Origin: Bilabrum cf. latius
Taxonomy: Eukaryota; Bigyra: Bicosoecida; Bigyra; Bicosoecida
Assembly: GCA_965178125.1 (NCBI GenBank)
Contig: OZ237759.1
Coordinates: 124,001-188,000, forward strand
Length of the DNA stretch: 64,000 bases
Direction of reading: 5' to 3'
The notes under the pieces are model-generated. The model was not told the origin of the DNA. It made no database searches and saw only the letters and a list, made by a program, of their open reading frames with translations. The translations under genes were made by a program, and so were the position numbers. Below, in pieces: positions 33,723 to 44,366 of this stretch; positions within the stretch are counted from its first letter, which is position 1; each line of letters begins with the position of its first letter.

Positions 33723-34778
33723 ATGAGTAGCGCCTTTGAAAGAATATTACAATCCCTAAACATTTATCCCAACAGTCGTATTGTAAATTTAATGAAACGA
33801 CCAAAACGACCCAAAGGAGTAAATCGACCCCACGTAAATGTACCAGAACCTCACCAAGTGGTACAAATGGATTTATTATCATTACCCCACGACAATAATT
33901 ATAAATACGCATTAACTGCTATTGATTTACATACAAAGTAGGCCGATGCTGAACCGCTCAAAACCAAGCGTTAGAACGAAGTATTAAAGGCATCAAAAAA
34001 GATTTTCAATCGTGGTAATGTCCAGAAACCGCAGCACCGTTTGGAAATAGATAATGGAAAAGAATTTAACGCTTTACAAAGATATTTAGAAGAGACCGAT
34101 GTATTTGTACGAAGAAATAAAGCAGGTCGCCACCGACAACAGGCATTAGTGGAAAACCTAAATAAAACGTTGGGAAAAGCCATATTTACCCTATAGAACG
34201 TTAATGAGTTAAATACAGGTAATGAAAGCGTAGAATGGGTGGATATGCTTCCAAACATCATTGAAAACTATAATGAATATCAACTAGAAAAGTATATAGA
34301 AGAACCACCTTTACCCCCAGAACACTTCGACTTTACGTAGTGTAAAGGAGACGCTTGTAATATATTGGAAGAGGGTACAAGAGTTCGTATACCATTAGAA
34401 GAACCCAGAAAGGCTACAAATTTACAGCAAAAATTATCCGGAAATTTTCGTGCTTCAGATTTACGCTATAATCCAGAAATCAAAACGATAACTAAAGTAT
34501 TATTAAGACCGAGACAACCACCCTTATATGTTGTGGATTAGGATGATTTAGTGGCTTATCCAAAAGAGGAATTACAGATTATCGACTTTGATAATGAGGA
34601 CAATAACCGAGATGCTCAGACAATCTTTCTCCCAAAAAAAATAAAATCCGAGAACGAAACAGAATATCAAATAGAATGGAAAGATTTTCCAGAACCAGAA
34701 CATTGGACGTGGGAACCAAAGAATAAAATCCAAGAAATTGCTCCTAATTTAATTTTGGAGTGGGATATAGAAAATTGA
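33723..34778 (+). CDS. Retroviral-type (rve) integrase with chromodomain, five UAGs
   Basis: 351 codons, TGA. Catalytic triad: Asp in VVQMDLLSLP, Asp in LEIDNGKEF, and Glu in ALVENLNKTL, 33 residues after the second Asp (D,D-35-E type). The C-terminus is a chromodomain: EYQIEWKDFPEPEHWTWEP. UAGs at 33939, 33978, 34194, 34338 and 34539; the first gives DLHTK-Q-ADAEPLKTK. Known: Polinton and mavirus integrases of this kind insert the linear genome and make 5-6-bp duplications, which agrees with CCATG here; chromodomains can steer integration to marked chromatin. No HHCC zinc finger is evident at the short N-terminus. Confidence 0.92.
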
Positions 34779-34788
34779 GATGCCCCGT

Positions 34789-34835
34789 ATCGTACCTTAA
34801 GGATTATTTTCGTATTCTATAGTACAACAACAAAA
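34789..34835 (+). promoter_or_regulatory. Early-type promoter motif upstream of the helicase
   Basis: ATCGTACCTTAAGG, spacer, CGTATTCTATAGTACAAC and an A-rich leader to ATG 34836. It closely matches the motif at 33371. Confidence 0.78.
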
Positions 34836-36497
34836 ATGTCATTCACTCTGCCGACTAAAGCGTATTCGTCAAAAAGCCTTATGGACCTATGTAATGCCGG
34901 AAAACAAGAGGAATGTATTCAATACCTTAAACAATACTTCTACCGCACCCACGAACAAGGTGGCGGGGTGTATTTTCTAATAGCATCTGAATTAAATCGG
35001 AATAACATAAGTGATGACGAACCCCAGAAACCAGTCTGGTAGTTCCTTACGAATAAAAATATTACTGAAAATTACCTGATTGGGGGACACTGTATTTACG
35101 CGATTGTGGGCAACAAAAGAGTAAAGACTTGGTCAGCACGAGACTGGTTCTTAAATGAGAATACCGACGTATTTACGATTGTAAGAAAATTCAATTCACC
35201 TACCGTTGATTACGACAATCAAACAATTAACGTTATGGGTTCACCTATACTTACACGGGAAAACTGTGGAAACATAGAGGATTTAACCGAAGACGCAAAA
35301 GCAGGCGCGACTATGATTTACGAACATATCCAGAAGGTGTGGACTTCAGAAGACAAAGAATAGTGTGATTTTGTGATGAAGTGGTTGGCTCACGTTATTG
35401 TGGGCGGAAAGAAGTTGGGTACAGCACTATATTTGAAATCTCCACAAGGAACTGGTAAATCGATGATTATTACCTTCCTTATGAGAAAACTACTCGGATA
35501 TACCCTCACACTATAGACGCTTACACACAAGATGCTTCAACCCGACGCCTTCAACTCAATTCTGGACGGGAAACTATTAGTCAATTTTAATGAAATTCCA
35601 AAAGCCTCGCCAACTATTTGGGACGCCATGTAGGCAACACTAAGAAATCTTATTACGGAAAAACACTTTTCCTGTAATGAGAAGTTTGTCAAATCCGAAA
35701 GTCGTCCGAATACATTCAATTTAATTATTGATACGAATGATAGTCCAATCAAAATCACCGAGGAAATCCGTAGATATTGTGTTTTGGATGTGAATACATC
35801 TAAGAAAGGAGACAAAGAATACTTTACAACACTAAAACGTTTTACAGAAAATCCAGAAGTGGCTAAGGCATTTTATATGTTATTGGTTGAAATCTATGAT
35901 ACATCACCAGACTTTACAGGACAATTCGCACCAAAATCAAAGAATTTTTACAAAGGAATTCTTGATGGCGCACATCCGGTTTTAAAAATTCTAAAAGAAG
36001 AGTGGCTGGACGAAGGCAGAGATTTTAAAATGACAGTCTTGGAATTCCGCAATTATCTAAAGCAGGAACTGAACGGTAGAGTGAAGAACCTTGGTACACC
36101 TATGATTAAAACACTATTGTCAGAGGTAGGTGTTCATTCAACGATGAACAAATAGAGAAAACAAGAATTTAATGTGAAACACGCAGACTTACTAAAAGGC
36201 TTCCAATCTAAATTTTAGGCACTTCGTCATTCTGCTGAGATGGAAAAAGCAAAATCCGAGGTAGATGTTCTTCGAGAGTAGATTAGAGAACTACAGAAAC
36301 AAGTCGCATAGCAGTAGGAAACGATTGAATAGTTGGAATTAGAAAAGGAGATTACACCGACGGAACAAGTCCATAAGAAAATCCAGAAACAGCTGAGTGT
36401 TGAGAATAGCATCGCTATTCAAAAATGGATAAAAGAGAACCCACCAAAGAACAAAAAAGGAAAACTTTCCAAATTCCTCTGTAAAATTGAGAAGTGA
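34836..36497 (+). CDS. Superfamily 3 helicase with Gln-rich coiled-coil tail, ten UAGs
   Basis: 553 codons, TGA. Walker A LKSPQGTGKSMIITFL, Walker B region KLLVNFNEIPK, and the SF3 motif C strand FNLIIDTNDSPIKI followed by the arginine-finger region ITEEIRRYCVLD. This is the viral D5/SF3 type used to unwind DNA in replication. The C-terminus is a coiled coil in which UAG occurs at 36219-36335 almost every few codons; reading UAG as Gln gives the run ELQKQVAQQQETIEQLELEK, an ordinary Gln/Glu-rich helix. The N-terminal 170 residues show no primase motif that I can recognise. UAGs also lie between the N-terminal part and Walker A, so no functional fragment is made under the standard code. Confidence 0.88.
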
Positions 36498-36502
36498 GTG
36501 AG

Positions 36503-36554
36503 TTCGTACCTTAAGAATAATTATCGTATTCTATAATATAATAGATACTATAGA
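36503..36554 (+). promoter_or_regulatory. Early-type promoter motif upstream of the DNA polymerase
   Basis: TTCGTACCTTAAG, spacer, CGTATTCTATAATATAA, then ATG 36555. Third copy of the two-part motif, with the AGTACAAC part changed to AATATAAT. Confidence 0.72.
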
Positions 36555-38396
36555 ATGCCCGAAATCGATTTTACGGAACCCCAAAGAACCAAATTGCGTC
36601 TTAATGGGAAACCAATATGGAGTATGCGATTTGAGAGCGAGGACCTTATCACCGTAAAAAATGTCTTGGAATTTATTCGTGATTACGACGATGGTGGTGA
36701 AAATCCGTTTGATGACTTTAAATTTAAGGTGAATATCAATTACCAAGATACAGGTTGGCGAACACGAAGCACTTGGATTACTACAGATGATTTAGAAAAT
36801 CAAGATAGTTTATGGGCGGGCTACGAAGACGACGATGACGACGAATATAGAAAATTGAATTCTTTTGAACTACTGCTTATTAGAAAGCCAGAACCAGAAG
36901 GCGGTGCTGACGAACATAACGATTGTTTATATAACGCTATAAAACAGGCTTTTCCTTTTTCAGTTGGTCGTAAGGTAAATGTAAAGAGCGCAAAAGGCAA
37001 ATGGAAAACTACTATTAAAAGATTGTCGAAGTCCGACCTCAAAGAACTCTTGAAAATTGGACGTGATGACCCCGTTGATTACAGAAGAATACCAGAGATA
37101 GAAGACGAACTTCAAGTACGCATTCATGTTGTAGGCGACTTTGAATACACATCTGGAAAAACTCATTTTGACCGTCTTCTAACTGTTTCATTAACAAATG
37201 GGCATTACAAGTATGTTCCCCCCATTAGTTAGAAAGAATTATTTACACCGCCGTCTAAAGAACCGTGTACGCTAATTACCCGCTTGTATCAATCCGAGAA
37301 TTCTTATTTACTATTTGATGGAGACCGTGAGTATCAATCAGAAGGCATTACATCAGTTTCCAAGGATAAATTCATCTTTGAAGTCAAGTCCAAGGAAGAA
37401 CTAAGAACAAAACACGAAGAACGGATGAAAAATGTAAGGGCATTAGCGAAGGAGACGGGTGGATATATGGATTTATCACGATTTATGTTTAGAACATCCC
37501 TATTTGTAAAGTCGTATTTCAGTAAGTTTTCCAAACTTTACCCTGCCGACCCGATTGACCAAGTTGAAGCACTATGGATTTCTAAAGCCTCGGGTGGTGG
37601 ATTGAATTGGGCAAACAAGAATACTACATTAAAAAACGCATACCAGTACGATATTAACTCATTTTATCCAAGTATTATGAAGGGTACATTTACATTTCCG
37701 GTTAGAAGGGGTAAGTTCGTAAAATTTGAAGTACCTTCAAGTGGTTTCTATCCGTACGGCATTTTTAGGGTACATATTGAAAATATCAATTCTAAATTGG
37801 TACAAAAAAGAAAAAACAATTATTATACCCAATATGACATTAACCGAGCGATTGAGACGGGCGCTTAGGTGTCTCTGATTGAAGACGGTGAAGCCAACGC
37901 TTTACTTTACGATGAGACAACAAGGGTGAAGGCAAATGGACTGTTCAAAACGATGATTGAGCGATTGTACGGTTATAAAAAATAGGGATTGAAGTGTGCG
38001 AAGGAGATACTAAATAATATTTGGGGTTCTCTATGTTAGAAAAACACAATCACAAAAACACTCCGAGATGGTGATTGTATGAATTTTAGACAATTAAAGA
38101 ACGCGTATCCTAAAGCATCTGGACGACTTGTATCGGGTATACTATATGACGAAGAGTACGATTACAAAACAGCCTACGCAAGAATGGGCCCCTTTCTGAC
38201 TGGACTTGGACGAAGTAAATTGTCCAAAATGATTGAGCCATATCTTGAAAACATTCACTATGTCAACACGGATGGTTTCATTAGTGAGAAAGAATTACCT
38301 CTAAAGTTATCAACGAACCTTGGGGGTATGAAGTTGGAGCAATCAGGTGAATGTCAAATTATTCACAGTAAGAAGAAAATTTTTAGAAAAGATTGA
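36555..38396 (+). CDS. Protein-primed-type DNA polymerase B with OTU-like N-terminal domain, four UAGs
   Basis: 613 codons, TGA. The C-terminal half has motif A YQYDINSFYPSIMKG, motif B KCAKEILNNIWGSL and motif C HYVNTDGF. Motif C has Asn where the usual DTD has its first Asp. No clear 3'-5' exonuclease motifs are visible. The N-terminal half contains EHNDCLYNAI and, about 95 residues later, NGHYKYV: the Cys and His spacing of OTU cysteine proteases, which are known in some viral polyproteins and elements. UAGs at 37230, 37866, 37983 and 38037; the third lies just before motif B (GYKK-Q-GLKCAKE), the fourth just after (SLC-Q-KN). At about 610 aa it is short for a Polinton polymerase. Its end is 1 bp from the end of the convergent zinc-finger gene. 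Confidence 0.87.
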
Positions 38397-38397
38397 A

Positions 38398-38670
38398 TTA
38401 AATAGTCTGCTTTTCCTTTAGTCTCTAAATTTCCTATCGCAAACTATCAAGTTCATCCATAATATTAATTTGTTCCCTTTTTGTGTCTTCCTCTTTTTGA
38501 AGCCAATCAAGGTGTTTTTTGGTTCTACAATGATGTGATTTATTGTACTTCTTATATACACCACCACAGGAACACTTTATCTATTCTCCAAGTTTTTCCT
38601 TGTTTTTCCGGTAGTATTCACGGGCATACAGCTTATCCTGTTCTTTTCTTTCTGAATGACTGAGTGTCAT
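38398..38670 (-). CDS. Small viral zinc-finger and coiled-coil protein (90 aa)
   Basis: ATG 38670, TAA 38400-38398, three UAGs, so it is unreadable under the standard code. An N-terminal basic helix (KLYAREYYRKNKEKLGE) is followed by a finger of the form CSCGGVYKKYNKSHHCRTKKH, a pattern I know from many giant-virus and PLV proteins, then a coiled coil. Upstream there is CTATAGAATACAAAAATG. The finger suggests nucleic-acid binding; no more can be said. Confidence 0.75.
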
Positions 38671-38711
38671 TTTTGTATTCTATAGTATTATACTATAGAG
38701 TTAGATTTAAG

Positions 38712-39353
38712 TCATACATTCTACCAAGCAATTTTTAGAGCATCACTTTTCCCATATCCTCTACCTCTTAACTACTGAGCGATTTTCATTGCTAGTTTTG
38801 CTTTTGGGTTTTTCCGACGGCGCCTCCCTTTTCCAGTTTTTTGTGGTTTAAAACTCTACTTCGCTCTTTCGTTCGAGCCCCAATCAGGCACTTCACCACC
38901 CATTCGCATTACTCTAGCCTATCTCGATGATAATAGTTCTTTCTAACTATTTCCCTTCTCTCTAGCATCAAAAAATTCACGCATAGTATCTCTCCGTTCT
39001 GACGCATATTTTCTATGAATTGCCTAATTAAAATCATCAAGTGTTGTGTCGTGTTGCTCGTGTAGTGATGGTGATAAGAATTTTAGTATACCCACGTCAT
39101 AATCACCATCACTATCTTTGTCAATTCCTAGCGTATCAAATTCTTGTTCGGTCTTTTCGGCGAGCATTTCCATCATTTCCCTTTCCTAAGGGTTTACATA
39201 TACACGATTAGCGTACTTTTCCCCTATACTCTAGTGCTTCCTCAATCCTTTCAAAATTGCTAGTGCTTGTCTAGCGTCTTTCCCCAAACTCTGATGTGGC
39301 TAACTAGCCAGTAAATGTAGTTGTTCTTCGGTATAATCATCAACACCCGCCAT
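38712..39353 (-). CDS. Viral protein of unknown function, 213 aa, nine UAGs
   Basis: ATG 39353 preceded by TATAGTAA, TGA at 38714-38712. Nine UAGs break it completely in the standard code. It has an acidic middle (DTLGIDKDSDGDYDVG), helices rich in Arg/Glu, and a basic Gly/Lys/Arg C-terminus. The last residues (QLRGRGYGKSDALKIAW) resemble the end of the 418-aa protein next door. Possible virion or DNA-binding role from its place in the late block and basic tail; no family recognised. Confidence 0.75.
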
Positions 39354-39373
39354 TTACTATACACAATCATAAA

Positions 39374-40630
39374 TTAATCATACGCAAACATTTTCCAAGC
39401 CTACTTAAGTGCTGTCTTCTTGGATATTCCTTTTCCTCTTAAAATGGACGCCATTTTCATAACTCTTGAACGTTTTGTTTCACACTGACATTGACCTCCA
39501 AATATTTCCAGATACATACCCGATACTGGGTCATTCGTATGCGAATGGATTTCTTTCATAATTGGTCTTCCAACTGTTTTAGTTGCTAAATCCCAACCTT
39601 CCTTAAAATCTTGTCCAAAATCCCTTTCTGTGTTCTACTTATGCTTTTCCTAATTTTTTCTTAAAGCGTTTCTTACATCTTCCGGTAAATCATCTAAACC
39701 TCTCCCGAACCATTTGGAAAAATACCCAGCCACATCAGTAGCAGCATTAGCCACTCTCTTAGTAAATCCCGATACGTTCTTAGCAATACTCTCTACATCC
39801 TACATAATAAATTGGTTTAAGGGTGGTGTCAAAAACCCATTTGTGCGTAGAACATCCTAAATGAACTTTTGACAATTCAACGAGAAAGCACGATACTAAT
39901 AAAAATTGTATTCTCCTATTTTCTGTAAAGTGGTTTCATATAATTCCCTTACTGTTTTCTAAGGTTTTCCATTAATATTTACTTCCATAGTTTGTGTTTT
40001 CTTGTTGGTGGAAAATCTTGAGGACAAATTAACCCTCTCATTCTTCTCAAGATAAATCTTTTTTCCACCTCCAAGGTTCAACTCTAAGGCTAAGTGAAAA
40101 AAATCATTATATCCGTGTTTATTTTTTAACTTTTTCATTTTTCCAAGGGTAATCCAGTTAAGCAACCGATTAATCGCGCCACTAATGGGGGTTCTAATTA
40201 CTTTCATAGCTATAATTGTTCTATCCCCGTATTGCTGTAGTGTTCTCTGGACTTCGTTTGAATTCCCATACACTACTCCACCCTTAAGCTGTTGCGCCAG
40301 CTAACTGCGCCGAGAGGGGGTGCTTCGCAAACCATCTTTTAAATACTAATGAAGTGTGTTGGATTGTGTGGATTTCTTCTAGGATTTCTTTTTTGGTTTT
40401 CCTTTTGTTCCCACACCATCTTTAAGCTGTTGCGCCAGCTAACTGCGCCGAGAGGGGGTGCTTCGCACACCATCTTCAAACTTAATTGCTTTTTCAAGGG
40501 CTTCTTTAGAATAAGGATGTTCACTTTTCCATGTCCTTGTTGTTTTACTCTTTGGTTCTTTGACACTAATGTACGTCTTAACAAAACCAGAATTCATTTT
40601 TCCGCCACTAAGTGTATAAAAACTATCCAT
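39374..40630 (-). CDS. Viral protein of 418 aa, possible NlpC/P60-LRAT-like cysteine enzyme
   Basis: ATG 40630 after CTATACTAA, TAA at 39376-39374, eleven UAGs. The middle has YNDFFHLALELNL followed by KIYLEKNERVNLSS and then a region with YRAFSLNCQKFI; a His on a strand, then an NC pair at a helix start, is the arrangement of permuted papain-like NlpC/P60 and LRAT proteins, some of which act as phospholipases or amidases in viruses. This is a suggestion from motif shape only. The N-terminal third contains two in-frame copies of a GC-rich 46-bp repeat (RSTPSRRSQLAQQLK). The C-terminus (LRGKGISKKTALKQAWK) matches that of the 213-aa protein. Confidence 0.7.
40284..40329. repeat. GC-rich 46-bp repeat, copy 1
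   Basis: Begins TTAAGCTGTTGCGCCAGCTA and ends GGGGGTGCTTCGCA; nearly identical to 40422-40467. GCGCCAGCTAACTGCGC folds into a short hairpin. It is inserted in frame in the 418-aa gene and includes a UAG on the coding strand. Confidence 0.9.
40422..40467. repeat. GC-rich 46-bp repeat, copy 2
   Basis: Second copy of 40284-40329, 92 bp away, also in frame and followed, like copy 1, by an ACCATCTT stretch. Base composition is unlike the AT-rich surroundings. Confidence 0.9.
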
Positions 40631-40655
40631 TTAGTATAGGCTTGTATTAAAAAAC

Positions 40656-41273
40656 TCATAGACGACTTCCAAGACCGAAGGTTTTCCGGACGAATTCCTC
40701 CAGTTGCTAAAAGGATGAATAGACACAGTACTAACTCTAATGTAATCCAGCGATTAAATTCGTTCTTGAGCGTTCTACAGACAATAAGTCCCCCGATTTT
40801 TTCCCTTCACGGATTTCCTCAAAAAGACTGTGAGAAGGCACACACACAAAAATTGAACTTTCCTTAAATAAATCTTTCGCTAATTCCAACGAACCAACCA
40901 TAACAATTAAACGCCTGGATTTCTTTGTGAGCCAATCCGCTTTAATTTTTTCATACACTAATCTTGACTAAGAGTAATAAAAGAGACGGTGGGTGCTTTC
41001 ATCACCATCAATTAGCATTTTCTCCATTTTCTATTTTTCCTACCCTGAAATCTAACCATTTACGCATTCATCTAAGTCAATGACCAAAGTGTCTTTATCA
41101 ACACTTTCTATAGAGCGACACAAAGTAGTTTTCCCAGAGCCTTTTGGAACAACCACGCAGGATTTCTGTTTCTAAGTTCCGTCTTTCGTCCACCAAGAAT
41201 ATAGACACCGACTACCAGAATACATTAAAGGAGCCAAAGTCCCAGCAACCATTACAGCAGATGATACTGACAT
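40656..41273 (-). CDS. Viral P-loop NTPase, 205 aa, eight UAGs
   Basis: ATG 41273 after TATAGTATATC, TGA 40658-40656. Walker A CVVVPKGSGKTTLCRSI and a Walker B-like strand TLVIDLDE, with a later strand RRLIVMVGSLELAKDLF. A hydrophobic N-terminus (SSAVMVAGTLAPLMYSG) could be a membrane segment. The layout is that of small kinases or ATPases rather than the packaging ATPase, which is a separate gene at 46438-47340. Role unknown. Confidence 0.72.
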
Positions 41274-41328
41274 TGTTTTGATATACTATATACCAAGACA
41301 AATATTTATTGGTTTACCCTTTTCATAC

Positions 41329-43095
41329 TCAAGCTTGGAGCATAGCGAGTAATTGATTGCGAGAGAGAGATTTACCACCTGTTAATCCAGAACCCAACTT
41401 GGCACCTGTTAAGCCCTTGCCTTTCTTGGTAGTTTTTCGGGGTTTCCTTTGGCGTCCCATACCAGCCATTTCACCCACCATTTTAGCGGTGTCAAATACC
41501 TACTTACCATCCTTTAATACTTTTTTGAGATTGCCTTTCTTTACCCAATCAGCGGTTTTGTGTGCGAACTTTTTTAAGGCGTGTCTAATCTTTTTCCCAA
41601 GACCGCGACCGTGTAGTCCTGATAATTGACTTTCATATACTACGGGTAGTTTAGAGGCGGAAAGAACATCTGCCCGTGAGATGACACCCTGCTAATACTC
41701 AATCTTAGAACCATCAATCACATTCATTACTCCTTCGTACAATCCCACAACCACACACTACACATTTTGGTAATCTACAACATCATTATTCTTCACTCGT
41801 AGGGTGATAGACAATTGGTTAGAGCCGTTGCTTCCATTTGTCTAATCTACATCTAGGCTCAAATCCTTGGCGGGGTCGATGGAGAGAATTGCGCCTGATA
41901 GCACCCTATCCCCGAATTTACGCATAGCCCATTCCGCGTATTGCTATTCAAGTCCATTGCTTCTGGATAAGTCCCATAGCTACTGAGGTGAAGCATCTGC
42001 GAGTAATCCACTTTGGTTATTCATCTCAATAGATATTCCCTCAATTCCAAGGAATGTGTTTCCCTAATCTACTGAGACGCTGGTAGGTGAGCGACGGGCA
42101 AACACAAATAGACGAGATGGAACTGAATTGCTAAGTTTAATATTGTTGTTCGTAAGAGTTGCTGTTGTTCCTGCGCTGATTGTTGCACCATAGCTTTGAG
42201 TATATGAAGTCATTTCAAAAATATCATAGGATACCTGTTTTGGAAGGACAAACCCTGTTTTAGGGGTAATCTATTCAAGGTATAAATAGGGGTTCTGGAC
42301 ATCTACCGACTAAACGGTAGCAGTTAAGTCCTATTGTGGAATACGAGACCACACGGTTCTACTCAGTTGCGACCAATTGATATCCAAGGAAAGAGTTTCT
42401 AAACCGAAAATGGCTGGTTGTTCCTATTTACTTTCGTAATGGAAAGGTGGGCAAAGAACCGCCTCAGTACATTCAAAGACAAGAACACGATTTTGCGTTT
42501 GACCTGCGGGCACTGGAGTGTTATCCATTTGAACCAAGTTATAAAATCCACTTCCTCTTGCGGGTTGGTCCTAAAGCACGTCCTCATACGAAGCAAGAGC
42601 GTTATTTGTAGCCTAACTCATCATCGCGTATGAAGGCACATTGTCGCGTCTATACACACTATCAAGGCAATTCACACGATGAACATCATCATCTAAACAA
42701 TGGGACACTACGTCCATTATTTCCGCGTTATTCTAAGTAAAGCGAATGTTATTGATACCAACTGTCTGTGTTGCAATGGAGCGATTAAGTGGATATGAGC
42801 GTGGAGCATCGTAATCTGGTGTAAATGGTACGAGAGCACCTGCGGTTTGATTATTCACGGAAAAGGTAATGGAAAAACGGCAAGACACGTATGCGCGGCG
42901 GCATAAACCTACACCTGAAGGCATACTAATATTCCAATTCACACCTGAATTATAATTACCGGCTGAACCAGATGGAGCGTATCTGCGAAACGTTCGGTTC
43001 TCATAACCTTCTTGAACTTCATAAGGCTTTGGTTGTACGTCTAATGTTGCGGGAGATACTTTGACTGGCTGAAGGGCAAATGTATTCAATGACAT
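41329..43095 (-). CDS. Major capsid protein (double jelly-roll, PLV type), about 14 UAGs
   Basis: 588 codons from ATG 43095 to TGA 41331-41329. The best recognised part is SRLFVFARRSPTSV, then FLGIEGISIEMNNQSGLL, ASPQ-UAG-LWDLSRSNGLE, the pattern shared by capsid proteins of Polinton-like viruses. Upstream are SMPSGVGLCRRAYVSC and SYPLNRSIATQTVGINNIRF. It ends in a Gly/Lys-rich tail (RQRKPRKTTKKGKGLTG) that may contact DNA or be trimmed. About 14 UAGs are spread along the gene; under the standard code only the first 120 residues survive. Identity rests on remembered capsid motifs and on its size and place; a structure prediction should show two jelly rolls. Confidence 0.78.
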
Positions 43096-43200
43096 TTTTG
43101 TTTTCCTTGTATATTATATACAACGAATAAAATTCTATCACTCAGTTCTTTAGAAAAGAACGCAAACTCGTTTCTTCATAAAAGTAATACAAAACTAATT

Positions 43201-44310
43201 TCACTTCCGTTTCTTAAATAAAAACTTCACACTCACACTTCCGTGGCGTAAATAAAGAGGTCTTAGATTTGAATAATTGTCTTTCCAATATAGATTAAAC
43301 TAAATCCTATCTACTGAATGTGTATCTAAAAAATCAATTTCGTGGAGAATATGGGGCTGGTATTGAAGAACCTACTAATTAACTGTTTCAGTATCATCTA
43401 ATACACAATCCATATCCACTAATAAACTCTCGGTCCCTGAACCTGAATTTTGAACTGTATTAGTGGATTGTCCATAGGCGGATTTCTAGGATATTGCCTC
43501 ACTCCTCACTGGAAGACTTGAAGATGTGAAAACTATTCCGCGAAAAATCTAAAACTACACTAAACTCCCTCGTTCCTAGGTCATCATTAATCTGTAGTCT
43601 CCCGTTGGGTTTCCCTCGAAGTATGCCTAAGGTTCATATTTTCCAACAGAAGAGCCATCATCAAATAAAACATTCGTTCCTAAGGATTTGAATAGAATGC
43701 TTGCGTATAAGTCGTCATCTTGGATATCCATTCGTTCCATAGGAAAACCCGTCATCAGTTCGTTAAGGGCTTCGTTCAACACTAATTTAAATTTCTGTCC
43801 TGAGTTTTCCTCGTCGTAATCGGGATTTGCTACTAAACTGAACTTTCCATCTTTAAAGAGTAAAACCGGAACTGATGTAATATCCGCTGATAAAGCATTC
43901 TATATGGTTTCGTTGAATAAATCAACAAAATGCTACACGGAATACATATAATAATAAGGAACAAACTACATAGGATTGGAAAATGATGGTTGGTTTTCCC
44001 CTGTTAACTAGGGTCTCCACTGAATGCTTGAGGTCCACAAACTTACTCCGTCTTCATCTGTAATGCTTATTCTATACACCGTTTGATTAGGATTTGAAGA
44101 TGGATTTTTCACTTTATCGGTTTCTATGTGTGGAACCCATAAAGGTATTGAATTGGTGCTTATGGAAAACCGGAATACTGACATCGTATAATCACCAACA
44201 TCCTTATCTAATAATGGCTACTTGCGGGTTTCGCTATAGGTCGCTGGTTGGAAAGTATCTTCGTTATTTCGTATGTTTGCGGTAATGTAAAATCGGTCTG
44301 GAGAACTCAT
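43201..44310 (-). CDS. Minor capsid (penton) protein, 369 aa, 13 UAGs
   Basis: ATG 44310 preceded by TATAGTAAA, TGA at 43203-43201. The N-terminus is DRFYITANIRNNEDTF; the C-terminus has LHEIDFLDTHSVDRI, UAG, FNLYWKDNYSNLRPLYLRHG, then VSVKFLFKKR. This ending is typical of single jelly-roll penton proteins of PLVs and adintoviruses. It is adjacent to the major capsid gene in the same orientation, 105 bp upstream. Thirteen UAGs hide it completely from standard-code gene finding. Confidence 0.75.
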
Positions 44311-44366
44311 TTTACTATAGACGTTTATAATTATGGGGTGGGTTTGATTACTTTTCTAAAGTATAA

